DNA of 64,000 nt from Vibrio algarum (GCF_028204155.1 NZ_JAQLOI010000003.1:682001-746000), one strand, 5' to 3'; shown: positions 35,725 through 45,156, counted from the stretch's first letter. Program-made: numbers and translations. The notes: generated by a model from the letters alone, not told the origin.

Positions 35725-35748
35725 AAATAGCACCCAAGGGTGCTATTT
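35725..35748 (-). terminator. nap operon terminator
   Basis: AAATAGCACCC (35725-35735) pairs with GGGTGCTATTT (35738-35748). On the minus strand the stem is followed by TTTTTT (35721-35726 complement). It lies 17 bases after napC. Confidence 0.85.
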
Positions 35749-35764
35749 AATAAAAGAGACTAAA

Positions 35765-36346
35765 TTAAAACTCTTTGCTAACGGTATGCTCTTTAGGCAA
35801 TTGGTGCGCAATACCTTTATGACAATCGATACAAGTTTGACCTTGTTCTTCTGCTGCATTATGTATTTGCGCGGCCACTGGCTTCTGTTCAACATAATCC
35901 ATGTACTCAAAATTATGACAGTTACGACACTCTTGAGAGTCGTTTGCTTTCATACGAGCCCATTCTCGAGTCGCCATCTCAAAGCGATGATCTTCAAACT
36001 TTTTAGGAGTATCCACAATACCAAAGACTTTTCCGTAGAGCTCCTTACTTGCTTGAATCTTACGGATCATCTTAGGAACCCACTCTTTTGGAACGTGGCA
36101 ATCTGGACACGTCGCACGAACACCCGAACGGTTCGAGTAGTGAATAGTACCTAAGTACTCTTGATACACATTGTCTTCCATTTCATGGCAGCCAATACAG
36201 AACTCTTCTCTGTTTGACATCTCCATACCAGTGTTAAAACCACCCCAGAAGATAATACCTGCAATGAAACCAACCGTTAAAAGCGTTCCAAGAGCCAGAT
36301 GGCTCGGCTTGGTAAACCACGCCCATAGGCGTTTAATCATTCCCAT
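35765..36346 (-). CDS. napC: cytochrome c-type protein NapC (quinol dehydrogenase)
   Basis: A 193-residue membrane-anchored tetraheme cytochrome. One N-terminal helix (about 18-35) precedes four C-x-x-C-H sites: 'CIGCH', 'CPDCH', 'CRNCH' and 'CIDCH'. It takes electrons from menaquinol or ubiquinol and passes them to NapB. Last gene of napFDAGHBC, eight bases after napB. Confidence 0.95.
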   Translation of the reverse strand: MGMIKRLWAWFTKPSHLALGTLLTVGFIAGIIFWGGFNTGMEMSNREEFCIGCHEMEDNVYQEYLGTIHYSNRSGVRATCPDCHVPKEWVPKMIRKIQASKELYGKVFGIVDTPKKFEDHRFEMATREWARMKANDSQECRNCHNFEYMDYVEQKPVAAQIHNAAEEQGQTCIDCHKGIAHQLPKEHTVSKEF

Positions 36347-36354
36347 ACCGCCCC

Positions 36355-36789
36355 CTACTGGCCAAATTTACCAGCTGGTTTGAAATCATTAACTACTAGA
36401 GGTTTCGCGTCTACTTGTGTTACGTGACACTGTAAACAGAAATAACGACGAGGCGCTACTTCAGTCAACATTTTGTTATCGCGATCCATATAGTGCGTCG
36501 GACTCACACGTGGTGCTCCAGTTTTGCGATAAGTACTCACATCATGACACTCTAGACAACCATTATTACTCACGTTCAGTTGCACTTGAACTGTTGAATG
36601 TGGGATAAGTGGCGGTTGATTTACATAATCTAATGCCAATTTATCTTGATTTTTAGGTAGCTGCTTAATAGTAGACACCTGATTGTTATCGCTTATACCC
36701 TGATCGCCGCGAAGTGATGTCACTTCGGCGAACGCTGCCATACTTACTAAAGCGGCCAGCATTGCAGACACGACAAACTTACTCTTCAT
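36355..36789 (-). CDS. napB: periplasmic nitrate reductase diheme cytochrome subunit NapB
   Basis: A 144-residue periplasmic protein with signal peptide (MKSKFVVSAMLAALVSMAAFA) and two heme sites, 'CLECH' and 'CLQCH', with the distal His ligands in 'SPTHYMDRD' and 'PPLIPHST'. It transfers electrons to NapA. The start overlaps the end of napH by 11 bases. Confidence 0.95.
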   Translation of the reverse strand: MKSKFVVSAMLAALVSMAAFAEVTSLRGDQGISDNNQVSTIKQLPKNQDKLALDYVNQPPLIPHSTVQVQLNVSNNGCLECHDVSTYRKTGAPRVSPTHYMDRDNKMLTEVAPRRYFCLQCHVTQVDAKPLVVNDFKPAGKFGQ

Positions 36790-37654
36790 ATTTAGCTCCA
36801 GTTCTTATTCTAAATTCGAATACTTTCTCAGCACAGACATCAATACAGCGACCGCATGAAATGCAATCCTGACTCATGATTTTCCTGTCGCCCTGTTTCA
36901 ACGGTTGTCTCAATATTTTCGGTTCCGGACAAACGTTGTAACAATCCATACAGTTATTGCACTGCTCCCTTTTGGTCGCAGTTACACGCAATAGACTATA
37001 GCGACCGATAACACCATACGTAGCACCTAGAGGACATAGATGACCGCACCAAGCATGCTCAACAAGGAGCAAATCGATAAGGAACACCAACAGTATCAAC
37101 ACCGAGCCAGCACCAAATCCGAAAATAATACCTCGGTGAAGTGCGGAAACGGGATCTAACCATGTCCATAACAAAGTGCCTGATATAGCACTACCAATTA
37201 GGATTGCCGCAAGTAACCAATAACGTAATGATGACGGCCATTGATAACTTGCTTTGAGTCCTGTTTTTCTTCTAATCCATGCAGCCAAATCTGTTACCAG
37301 ATTCATCGGGCATATCCATCCACAGAACATTCTCGGTCCTGCAATAGCATAAAACCCTGCGACTATTACCCCGCCAAGAATGGCAGTGGTTTCGGGCCAG
37401 TAACCTGTTGCAATTGTTTGAAGCAGTAGAAGAGGATCAGACATTGGTACGGTCCCTAGCAAAACGCTAGAAGACAAGTTACCTTCCAATACTCCCCATG
37501 TTGGTCCCATAATAAACAGACCGATAACCGAAAGCTGACACAGTCGACGTAAGATTAAGAATCGGTAAGCACTCCACCAACCCAATTTTTCTCTTGCGTC
37601 TTTACCTGCGTTTTTTGCAAGATTCTTCACGCTCTTAGGTTTCACCGCCATCAT
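36779..37654 (-). CDS. napH: NapH, quinol dehydrogenase membrane subunit
   Basis: The 291-residue protein has four membrane helices, two conserved 'C-x-x-x-C-P' cytoplasmic loops ('FCGWICPMN' and 'WCGHLCPLG') and two C-terminal 4Fe-4S motifs, 'CNNCMDCYNVCPEP' and 'CISCGRCIDVC'. With NapG it forms an alternative route from quinol to NapAB. Start overlaps napG by ATGA. Confidence 0.94.
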   Translation of the reverse strand: MMAVKPKSVKNLAKNAGKDAREKLGWWSAYRFLILRRLCQLSVIGLFIMGPTWGVLEGNLSSSVLLGTVPMSDPLLLLQTIATGYWPETTAILGGVIVAGFYAIAGPRMFCGWICPMNLVTDLAAWIRRKTGLKASYQWPSSLRYWLLAAILIGSAISGTLLWTWLDPVSALHRGIIFGFGAGSVLILLVFLIDLLLVEHAWCGHLCPLGATYGVIGRYSLLRVTATKREQCNNCMDCYNVCPEPKILRQPLKQGDRKIMSQDCISCGRCIDVCAEKVFEFRIRTGAKYEE

Positions 37655-38451
37655 AAGCCTCCTTGTTTAGGACCGTCTGGCTTAATACCATCAGGGTTAC
37701 CCAAAGGTTTACGATTTGGTAAATCTAGCTGTTCAGGAATCAAACTTTCACCACCGTGATTTGCTTTCTCTTCCCAACCCAAACGATAGTGATGACCTAA
37801 CTCACCTTTCGCTAACGCTATTGGGACAACCTTGATTGCTGTTTCTTCTAGCACACAAGCTTCTTCGCATTTACCACAACCGGTGCATTTATCTGACACC
37901 ACTGTTGGGATAAAGCTAGCATGAACACCAGTACGTTGATTACGTATAGGTTCAAGCGTTATGGCTTCATCTATCAGCGGACATACTCGATAACAAACGT
38001 CACAACGCAACCCTTGCCAGTTCAAGCATGTCTCATGGTCTATGAGAACAGCGGTTCCCATTTTTGCTTTCGCTATATCAGTTAACCCTTTATCTAGAGC
38101 GCCACTCGGGCACTCTACAACACACGGAATATCGTCACACATTTCACACGGAATACTTCTCGCAGTGAAATAAGGAGTACCCGTAGCCACTGGTGACAAC
38201 ATCGTCGCCAGCTTTAAGGTGTCATAAGGGCATGCTTGAACACACAAACCACAACGTAAGCAAGAGTTTAAAAACTCTGGCTCAGCTAAGGCACCTGGTG
38301 GGCGAATAGGCACACCGGATGTATCAGCTTTACTCTGTTTGGTTTGCAACCCAAGCACTGTCGTTGCGGCACCAACTCCAACCGCAGTCCGAAGAGCGTC
38401 TCGCATGAAACGTCTTCTACTCGCAGATGGCAAAGAATGTAAGATTTTCAT
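37651..38451 (-). CDS. napG: NapG, periplasmic ferredoxin-type subunit
   Basis: A 266-residue protein with a Tat-type signal ('SRRRFMRDALRTAVGVG') and four 4Fe-4S cluster motifs, including 'CLRCGLCVQACP', 'CEMCDDIPCVVECP', 'CDVCYRVCP' and 'CTGCGKCEEAC'. It works with NapH as electron carrier in the periplasm. Its ATG follows GGAG at good spacing, 23 bases after napA. Confidence 0.94.
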   Translation of the reverse strand: MKILHSLPSASRRRFMRDALRTAVGVGAATTVLGLQTKQSKADTSGVPIRPPGALAEPEFLNSCLRCGLCVQACPYDTLKLATMLSPVATGTPYFTARSIPCEMCDDIPCVVECPSGALDKGLTDIAKAKMGTAVLIDHETCLNWQGLRCDVCYRVCPLIDEAITLEPIRNQRTGVHASFIPTVVSDKCTGCGKCEEACVLEETAIKVVPIALAKGELGHHYRLGWEEKANHGGESLIPEQLDLPNRKPLGNPDGIKPDGPKQGGL

Positions 38452-38474
38452 TCTTTACTGCTCCATAACAACAA

Positions 38475-40961
38475 CTAAGCTTTTCCGACCTTAACCGCGC
38501 ACTTCTTGTAATCCGTCTCTTTTGACAGAGGATCAGTCGCATCAAGTGTTAGCTTGTTGGTTAACTGTCCAGCATCAAAGAACGGCATAAATACGAGGCC
38601 TTGCGGTACCTTGTTACGTCCACGTGTTTCCACATGGCTGGTGATCTCACCGCGACGTGATGCAATAGTAATAGCATCGCCTCGACGTAAACCACGCTTC
38701 TTGGCATCCAATGGATGCATATAAACAACTGCATCTGGGAATGCGCGATATAACTCAGGTACACGACGAGTCATAGAACCTGTGTGCCAATGTTCAAGTA
38801 CACGACCTGTACATAGCCATAGATCATATTCATCATCTGGAGATTCCGCTGCAGGCTCATAAGGAAGCGCAAAGATAACTGCTTTCTTGTCTGGTTTGCC
38901 GTAGAACGAGAACTCTTCGCCTTCATTTACATATGGGTCATAACCTTCAACATAACGCCATAGTGTTTCTTTACCATCCACCACAGGCCAACGAAGACCA
39001 CGGGCCTGATGGTACATATCGAAAGGTGCTAAATCGTGCGCGTGACCGCGACCAAAATAGGCATACTCTTCGAATAAACCTTTTTGAACGTAAAAACCAA
39101 AGTCTCTAGATTCGTCGTTTAATTGCCCTTCTGCTAATTCATCGATGCTGAATTTATTAACTTCACCATTTTCGAATAACACTTGAAACAATGTCTTACC
39201 TGCAAGTTCCGGTTTTTTGTCGATCAGCTCTTGTGGCCAAACATCTTCCACTTTAAAGCGTTTAGAGAACTCCATTACCTGCCACATATCTGACTTAGCT
39301 TCTCCTGGTGGAGAAACTTGCTGACGCCAGAACTGAGTACGACGTTCAGCGTTACCGTAAGCACCTTCTTTTTCTACCCACATTGCTGTTGGTAAAATCA
39401 GGTCAGCCGCCATTGCGGTAACCGTTGGATACGGATCAGAAACAACAATGAAATTAGCTGGATCACGATAACCAGGATAACGTTCCTCGTTAATATTAGG
39501 ACCCGCTTGCATATTGTTATTACACTGTACCCAATAAGCATTAAGCTTACGGTCTTTTAACATGCGATCTTGAAGGATGGCATGGTAACCAGGTTTTGGT
39601 GGGATAGTACCAGCAGGAATGTTCCATTTGGTTTCACACATCTCACGGTGTTTAGGATTCATTACTACCATGTCAGCTGGGAGACGGTGAGCAAACGTAC
39701 CCACTTCACGAGCCGTACCACAAGCAGATGGCTGACCAGTTAAAGAGAACGGTCCACAGCCAGGCTTAGAGATTTTACCGGTCAATAAGTGAATGTTATA
39801 AACTAGGTTGTTCGCCCATACTCCACGAGTATGCTGGTTGAAACCCATAGTCCAATAAGAAACTACCTTCACTTTAGGGTCAGCATACATTTCAGCCAAC
39901 TCTTCTAGCTGATCAACTGGGACGCCAGAAAGCTCCGAAACTGACTTCGCATCGTATTGAGCAACAAATTTTGCATACGCTTCGAAAGTCATCGGTGTGG
40001 ATTTTTTACTGCCCGGATTTTTAGCTGCTTTTTCTAACGGGTGGGTAGGACGTAGGCCGTAACCGATGTCCGTTTCACCTTCGCGGATATTGACGTGCTT
40101 ATCCATGAAATCTTGGTTCACTTTATTATTAGAAATAATGTAGTGAGCAATGTAGTTTAAAATCGCAAGGTCAGTCTGTGGCGTAAAGATAATTGGGTTA
40201 TCAGCTAACTCGTAAGAACGGTGCTCATAGGTAGAAAGCACGGCGACACGAACATTCTTATCTGATAAGCGGCGATCGGTTAGGCGCGACCAAAGGATAG
40301 GGTGCATTTCCGCCATATTTGAGCCCCAGAGTACGAATGCATCTGCGTACTCCAAGTCATCATAACAACCCATTGGCTCATCCATACCAAAAGTACGGCC
40401 AAAGCCAACAACCGCAGACGCCATACAGTGGCGTGCGTTAGGGTCGATATTATTTGAACGGAAACCTGCTTTATAAAGTTTTGCTGCCGCGTAACCTTCC
40501 CAAACAGTCCACTGACCAGAACCAAACATACCGACAGCCGTTGGTCCTTTTTCTTTCAGTGTTTTCTTAAATTTCTCTTCCATTACATCGAAAGCTTCAT
40601 CCCAACTCACTGGAGTAAATTCACCTTCTTTATCATAAACCCCATCGGTTTTACGAAGTAATGGTTGAGTCAAACGATCTTGTCCGTACATGATCTTAGG
40701 TAAGAAATAACCCTTGATACAGTTAAGACCGCGGTTTACTGGTGCGTCTGGGTCACCTTGCGATGCTACTACTCGGCCATCTTGTGTACCGACTAGAACA
40801 CTACAACCCGTACCACAGAAACGACATGGGGCTTTATCCCAATTTACTTTATTATCTTTACCAGCAGCTTGAGCAATCGATGTTGGAAGAACAACTCCCG
40901 TTATCGATGCCGCAGCAACTGCTGCATTTGCCTTCAAGAAACTTCGTCTACTGACACTCAT
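38475..40961 (-). CDS. napA: periplasmic nitrate reductase catalytic subunit NapA
   Basis: NapA reduces nitrate to nitrite with a Mo-bis-MGD centre. The protein (828 residues) has a Tat signal 'SRRSFLKANAAVAAAS', an N-terminal 4Fe-4S motif 'CRFCGTGCSVLVGT...CIKGYF', the Mo-ligand Cys in 'DPNARHCMASAVVGFGRTFG', and a C-terminal MGD-binding domain ('CTGRVLEHWHTGSMTRRVPE'). I start at ATG 40961 (MSVSRRSFLK), behind GAGGAA; a reading from 40994 would precede the Tat motif by 11 residues and overlap napD. Confidence 0.97.
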   Translation of the reverse strand: MSVSRRSFLKANAAVAAASITGVVLPTSIAQAAGKDNKVNWDKAPCRFCGTGCSVLVGTQDGRVVASQGDPDAPVNRGLNCIKGYFLPKIMYGQDRLTQPLLRKTDGVYDKEGEFTPVSWDEAFDVMEEKFKKTLKEKGPTAVGMFGSGQWTVWEGYAAAKLYKAGFRSNNIDPNARHCMASAVVGFGRTFGMDEPMGCYDDLEYADAFVLWGSNMAEMHPILWSRLTDRRLSDKNVRVAVLSTYEHRSYELADNPIIFTPQTDLAILNYIAHYIISNNKVNQDFMDKHVNIREGETDIGYGLRPTHPLEKAAKNPGSKKSTPMTFEAYAKFVAQYDAKSVSELSGVPVDQLEELAEMYADPKVKVVSYWTMGFNQHTRGVWANNLVYNIHLLTGKISKPGCGPFSLTGQPSACGTAREVGTFAHRLPADMVVMNPKHREMCETKWNIPAGTIPPKPGYHAILQDRMLKDRKLNAYWVQCNNNMQAGPNINEERYPGYRDPANFIVVSDPYPTVTAMAADLILPTAMWVEKEGAYGNAERRTQFWRQQVSPPGEAKSDMWQVMEFSKRFKVEDVWPQELIDKKPELAGKTLFQVLFENGEVNKFSIDELAEGQLNDESRDFGFYVQKGLFEEYAYFGRGHAHDLAPFDMYHQARGLRWPVVDGKETLWRYVEGYDPYVNEGEEFSFYGKPDKKAVIFALPYEPAAESPDDEYDLWLCTGRVLEHWHTGSMTRRVPELYRAFPDAVVYMHPLDAKKRGLRRGDAITIASRRGEITSHVETRGRNKVPQGLVFMPFFDAGQLTNKLTLDATDPLSKETDYKKCAVKVGKA

Positions 40962-40971
40962 TTTTGCTTCC

Positions 40972-41223
40972 TCAGTCAAGCTCAACTTGCTCATCCATTT
41001 GATGGAAAACCAGAGTTGCAGCTAGCACCCCTGGCAATAGTTTAATTTTGTCAAAACGTTCTGCTAAGCTGTCACGGCTATCACCTTCAATAACCACCAC
41101 TAATTTACCTACTTCACTCGTTCCAGGAACTTCCGTACCCGGCATTGCCTCTATCGCAGCTTTCACTGCTTCTAGTTGGTCAGCGGCGGCATGGACCGCT
41201 AAGCTGCTCACGTGGTAACTCAT
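40972..41223 (-). CDS. napD: NapD chaperone
   Basis: An 83-residue ferredoxin-like-fold protein that binds the NapA Tat signal and proofreads its export. 'EVSKLVVVIEGDSRDSLA'-type middle and 'LPGVLAATLVFHQMDE' end are typical. The ATG touches the napF stop (no gap) and its own stop lies 10 bases before napA. Confidence 0.9.
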   Translation of the reverse strand: MSYHVSSLAVHAAADQLEAVKAAIEAMPGTEVPGTSEVGKLVVVIEGDSRDSLAERFDKIKLLPGVLAATLVFHQMDEQVELD

Positions 41224-41736
41224 TTATACTTCCTGTTTAATGCTTTCTGTTTTATAAATATCGATTGCATTCGATGGGCAGGGCTTAATACAACCACCAC
41301 ATCCTGTACAATCAGATTCATTTAATATTGGCTTGGCACTACCACCGACTTGAAGGCGAAACTTAATTGCTGAATACTCGCAATTTTCACCACATACTCG
41401 ACATTCGACACCCTGGAAAGACAAACACTTTTCAGTTATTTTTACGACTTGTTTCCAAGGCTTATCTGCGCGAGGTAAGAAAAGTGGTTCAGGGCATACA
41501 TCCGCACATTTTTCGCAAAAAGAACATTCACCCTTGTCAAAATCCAACTCAGGAAAACCGCCATCTCCGTGGATAATGATGTTTGTTTCACATACATCAA
41601 CACACTTGTTGCAACGACTGCAGCCATCAATAAAAGCTTGCTCCTCGATAAGCCAAGGCATACGTTGAGGTGTCTGTGTATCCAATTGCGCTTTTGGTAT
41701 GCGGCTAAACAAACGACGCCGTGCTATATCGACCAA
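41224..41736 (-). CDS. napF: NapF ferredoxin-type protein
   Basis: A 170-residue cytoplasmic iron-sulfur protein with three or four 4Fe-4S motifs: 'CSRCNKCVDVCE', 'CSFCEKCADVCPEP', 'CRVCGENC' and 'CTGCGGCIKPCP'. NapF acts with NapA before export. First gene of the operon; it diverges from narQ across a 244-base region with NarP-type and FNR-type sites. Confidence 0.94.
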   Translation of the reverse strand: MVDIARRRLFSRIPKAQLDTQTPQRMPWLIEEQAFIDGCSRCNKCVDVCETNIIIHGDGGFPELDFDKGECSFCEKCADVCPEPLFLPRADKPWKQVVKITEKCLSFQGVECRVCGENCEYSAIKFRLQVGGSAKPILNESDCTGCGGCIKPCPSNAIDIYKTESIKQEV

Positions 41737-41870
41737 AGCTTTCCTCTGTAAAATTAAATAATCGTTTAATACGTTATAAAATTAACAAACAGCCTTAAGT
41801 TGGCATATTCATTAATATTTTATAGTTAATCTTTATAACTTTAGTCTAAGATATGGGGGAGGCTAATAAA

Positions 41871-41886
41871 TACCCACAAAGAGGTA
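41871..41886. promoter_or_regulatory. NarP/NarL-type 7-2-7 binding site
   Basis: TACCCAC-AA-AGAGGTA: the second half reads TACCTCT on the other strand, an exact match to the NarL/NarP heptamer TACYYMT, and the first half matches six of seven. The 7-2-7 inverted arrangement is the form NarP prefers. It lies 134 bases before napF. Confidence 0.75.
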
Positions 41887-41900
41887 ATTGGCTTGTGGAG

Positions 41901-41914
41901 TTGAGCGAGATCAA
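41901..41914. promoter_or_regulatory. FNR-type box in the napF/narQ region
   Basis: TTGAG-CGAG-ATCAA matches the FNR consensus TTGAT-N4-ATCAA at nine of ten positions. Its centre is 29 bp from that of the NarP-type site; both stand upstream of napF, and the order (FNR distal, NarP proximal to napF) is that of the E. coli napF promoter. It could also serve narQ. Confidence 0.7.
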
Positions 41915-41980
41915 TATTTACCATCGCTTTAGTTCACATAATAATCAATTAAATACCCTGTTTAGAAAGGAGAAAAATAG

Positions 41981-43672
41981 TTGCGACGCGCTCAGGTTTC
42001 TGTCACGAAAACACTTGCAAGAGCAATGGTAATCATTCTTCTTTTATCGGTTGTCTCAACCCTGATTACATTAGTCTCTTTATACTCCAACTTAGATGAC
42101 GCTGAAGCTATTAATATCGCGGGTTCTCTCCGTATGCAGAGCTATCGCTTGGCCTTTGATATTGAAACGCAATCAACCCTTTTTTACGACCATATTGTTA
42201 GCTACGAACGTTCTCTTAATTCACCCACATTACGAGCAATCGAAAGCTGGGTAACGCCAGATTCATTGATTGAAAACTATCAGCATTTGTTAGATCGGTG
42301 GGAGAAATTACAACCCGCTTTATTGTCAGAAAATAAGTTTTCTTACCTAGATGAAGTCGCGGCTTATGTAAATCAAATCGATATTTTTGTATATGAATTA
42401 CAAAAGTTCTCTCAACTTAAACTGCAAATACTGTCCCTTGCATATGGTCTTGTATTTATTCTTATATTAGCGGTAGTTTTATATGTCATATATTTCTCAC
42501 AGAAAAAAATAGTTAAACCATTGAGACAATTGATGGTCGCGAGTAAAGAGGTTCAATCCGGAAATTTCAGCTTTAAATTAAAAATTAAAAGCCAAAATGA
42601 ACTTGGCGTATTGGCAGGGGCATTTAATGGAATGTCCACCGAACTGGAGCGATATTATTCCAATCTAGAAAATAAAATTGCAGAGAAAACACACCGTTTA
42701 GAGCACGCAAAAAACTCTCTCGAGGTTCTATATGGATGCCAACAAGAACTTTCCATTAGCCACCTTGTAGAACAAAACTTTAAAAATATACTGAACTACC
42801 TACAAGCCACAGAAGGGATAACTGCTGTACGCCTTATTGTTGAAGAATCAAACGCAGAATGGCACCTTCAAGTCGGCAATGCCTGCCAATCTGATTGGCA
42901 TTCTGAACCCTTAAAAATCGACGACGAGTTGATGGGAAGACTAGAATGGCAATTTACGCTCCCTTGCCCAGATCAAGAATTGATCTCCAACGTGGCGAAC
43001 ATTCTTGCTCGAGGTCTTTATTACAACAACGCTCAAAAGCAAAACCAACAGCTATTATTAATGGAAGAGAGAGCAACGATTGCCAGAGAGTTGCATGACT
43101 CTATCGCACAGTCTCTTTCCTATTTAAAAATTCAAACAACGCTACTTAATCGAAGCATTGCCAAGAAAAATATGGACCAGGCGGCTGAAACAGCCAAAGA
43201 GATAGATACGCAACTAAGCGCTACGTATACCCAACTACGTGAACTGCTCAGCACTTTCAGGTTGACGATTGGAAAAGCCAATCTAGGTGAAGCATTGCAG
43301 GAATTACTTAAAACGTTAGAAGAACAAACAGAAACCGACACTGAAATAATATTAGACAATACGCTCGCTTCTATTTCGTTACGCGCCAATCATCAAGTGC
43401 ATGTTATCCAGTTGATTAGAGAGGCCGTTTTGAATGCGATAAAACATGCAGGAGCGACTACAATTAAGATAAATTGCCACCAGCAAGATCGCACGGTAAA
43501 TATTAGCATCGTCGATAATGGTAAAGGATTCTGTACTAGCGTAGAAAAATTAAATCATTACGGACTGACCATTATGTCAGAACGTGCCGATCGCCTTAAC
43601 GGCAATCTTGAAGTAATTAGTAATCCGGGTGAAGGCTGTACCGTACAGTTACTTTTCCCATTACAGATGTAA
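41981..43672 (+). CDS. narQ: nitrate/nitrite sensor histidine kinase NarQ
   Basis: The 563-residue sensor has two membrane helices around a short periplasmic domain with the P-box 'DDAEAINIAGSLRMQSYR' (about 39-56), the nitrate-binding signature of NarX/NarQ. A HAMP domain follows TM2 (about 177-230), then a GAF-like central part, a HisKA_3 H-box 'ERATIARELHDSIAQSLSYL' (His near 371) and a HATPase domain ('EAVLNAIKHAGAT', 'DNGKGFCTS'). The start is TTG 41981, supported by AAGGAG at nine-base spacing; I see no ATG start nearby. It is followed by narP. Confidence 0.93.
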   Translation: MRRAQVSVTKTLARAMVIILLLSVVSTLITLVSLYSNLDDAEAINIAGSLRMQSYRLAFDIETQSTLFYDHIVSYERSLNSPTLRAIESWVTPDSLIENYQHLLDRWEKLQPALLSENKFSYLDEVAAYVNQIDIFVYELQKFSQLKLQILSLAYGLVFILILAVVLYVIYFSQKKIVKPLRQLMVASKEVQSGNFSFKLKIKSQNELGVLAGAFNGMSTELERYYSNLENKIAEKTHRLEHAKNSLEVLYGCQQELSISHLVEQNFKNILNYLQATEGITAVRLIVEESNAEWHLQVGNACQSDWHSEPLKIDDELMGRLEWQFTLPCPDQELISNVANILARGLYYNNAQKQNQQLLLMEERATIARELHDSIAQSLSYLKIQTTLLNRSIAKKNMDQAAETAKEIDTQLSATYTQLRELLSTFRLTIGKANLGEALQELLKTLEEQTETDTEIILDNTLASISLRANHQVHVIQLIREAVLNAIKHAGATTIKINCHQQDRTVNISIVDNGKGFCTSVEKLNHYGLTIMSERADRLNGNLEVISNPGEGCTVQLLFPLQM

Positions 43673-43685
43673 ATTAGGAAAACGA

Positions 43686-44315
43686 ATGTCGAACTGGAAC
43701 GTACTATTAGTTGATGATCACCCATTGATGAGACGAGGAGTCAATCAGCTCCTCTCTTTTGAAGATGAATTCACCGTTGTTGCTGAAGCCAGTAATGGTG
43801 CCGATGCCGTAGCCACAGCGTGTAGAGAGGAACCAGATCTAATATTATTAGACCTTAATATGAAAGGGATGTCTGGCCTTGATACACTTAAAGTACTAAG
43901 AGAAGAAGGGGTAACAGCAACGGTTATCGTGCTGACAGTTTCAGACAATAAGCAAGATATTAGAGCGCTAGTCGATGCCGGTGCTGACGGTTATTTACTA
44001 AAAGACACCGAACCGGATGAACTGATACGTCTACTAAAGCAAGCAATGGTAACCGGCAGTGCTTATAATGAATACGTGCTCGAAGTCATGCGTGACAAAT
44101 CAGTCACTGAGGATATGTTTAGCTCACTGACCGATCGCGAGAGAGAGATTTTAGTTGAAGTTGCTCGTGGATTTAGCAACAGACAGATCGCCGACCGATT
44201 ATTTATCTCTGAAGCGACAGTTAAGGTTCATATTAAGAGCCTACTGAAAAAACTCAGTGTTAAATCTCGAGTTGCCGCCACGGTTCTATATTTGGAGAAT
44301 CAAGGGAAAGCATAA
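43686..44315 (+). CDS. narP: nitrate/nitrite response regulator NarP
   Basis: A 209-residue response regulator with receiver domain ('VLLVDDHPLMRRGVNQLL', phospho-Asp in 'DLILLDLNMKGMSG', Lys in 'YLLKDTEPDEL') and a LuxR-type helix-turn-helix ('LTDREREILVEVARGFSNRQ', 'LFISEATVKVHIKSLLKKL'). NarQ phosphorylates it on nitrate or nitrite. I choose ATG 43686 (MSNWNVLL), with AGGA upstream; the frame is open further into narQ. The nearby 7-2-7 site shows its likely target, napF. Confidence 0.93.
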   Translation: MSNWNVLLVDDHPLMRRGVNQLLSFEDEFTVVAEASNGADAVATACREEPDLILLDLNMKGMSGLDTLKVLREEGVTATVIVLTVSDNKQDIRALVDAGADGYLLKDTEPDELIRLLKQAMVTGSAYNEYVLEVMRDKSVTEDMFSSLTDREREILVEVARGFSNRQIADRLFISEATVKVHIKSLLKKLSVKSRVAATVLYLENQGKA

Positions 44316-44346
44316 CCAATTTGTAAATGTATTACTGGCTGCATCA

Positions 44347-44393
44347 ATGACAAGTAAGACACAGCAAACTGCTAACTATGTTCTACTTGTCAT
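44347..44393 (+). terminator. hairpin after narP
   Basis: ATGACAAGTA (44347-44356) and its exact complement TACTTGTCAT (44384-44393) bracket an inner AGCA-AAC-TGCT stem. No T-tract follows directly, so it may be a 3'-end structure rather than a strong terminator. Confidence 0.4.
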
Positions 44394-44466
44394 AGATGTA
44401 AGGTGATGTATTAACGTGAATATGTATGCTGCTTAAGCAATTCAACAGATTTAAAATAAACCCAGA

Positions 44467-44883
44467 CTATAGCCATCGAGCCCCTAACTTGCCTATGCGA
44501 CTTTTTATTTTCTTCGATTCACCTAAATAATAATGATGCCCTTCAACATACAGATCATAACCATTTCTTTCATGACACTCATCTTGCAAAGTATTAGACT
44601 TTTGTATGTATTCCTTAAAAGAATTAGCCTGACTACCGTTGATATTGTTATGAAATTCAGGGCGAGAATATCCTTTATCAAGCAACTTTAAATTGACTTG
44701 AGCGCGACACAAGGAAGCGACACTTCTGGCTTTTTTTAAATTAGTTTGAAATTGACTGGAATTGTGATGGTAGCGTTGGGTTGCCTTTCTCATATAATTC
44801 AACGCATAGGTTGAAGAAGATACCGCTAGCAATATCACGGCTGAAATGATGAATCCAATTTTAAGTCCGGTTTTTCTATTCAT
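44467..44883 (-). CDS. hypothetical membrane-anchored protein
   Basis: A 138-residue protein with one N-terminal hydrophobic helix (about 8-28, 'IGFIISAVILLAVSSSTYAL') and a polar, basic remainder with two cysteines ('SLCRAQ', 'DECHER'). It is probably a periplasmic protein tethered to the inner membrane. I recognise no family. Single gene between narP and the add riboswitch, on the opposite strand to both. Confidence 0.55.
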   Translation of the reverse strand: MNRKTGLKIGFIISAVILLAVSSSTYALNYMRKATQRYHHNSSQFQTNLKKARSVASLCRAQVNLKLLDKGYSRPEFHNNINGSQANSFKEYIQKSNTLQDECHERNGYDLYVEGHHYYLGESKKIKSRIGKLGARWL

Positions 44884-45087
44884 AATAGTGATAACTTGCT
44901 CTTGCTCGATGCTTTAAATACTTTTATACGTTACGTACTCGCGCACAATGTCAATCGCTGGTTAAAAAGAAACAAAATTTCTCGTTACCTACATAGCCTC
45001 TAAAGGCTTAAAGATAAACTTTAAGTATTATAAAAATCGCCGCATTTGCAGAACGAATATTAGAATGCTAAAATCCTGCCGAAAATT

Positions 45088-45156
45088 ACTTCGTATAATC
45101 CCAATGATATGGTTTGGGAGTTTCTACCAAGAGCCACTAACTCTTGATTATGAAGT
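45088..45156 (+). ncRNA. adenine-sensing purine riboswitch, add leader
   Basis: The 69-base aptamer has P1 (ACTTC at 45088 / GAAGT at 45156), the J1/2 core 'TATAATCCCAATGATATGG', loop L2/P2 'TTTGGGAG', J2/3 'TTTCTACC', P3 'AAGAGCC...AACTCTT' and J3/1 'GATTATGAAGT'. It differs by only a few bases from the adenine riboswitch of Vibrio vulnificus add, as I recall it. The J3/1 specificity base is T (U), which pairs with adenine rather than guanine. It lies 38 bases before the add ATG; the following bases can mask the ribosome site, so control of translation is likely. Confidence 0.93.

Noticed and set aside
41569..41751. Plus-strand frame inside napF and similar long frames opposite napA, dhaM and napH
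   Set aside because: They lie wholly opposite well-supported genes and have no domain of their own.
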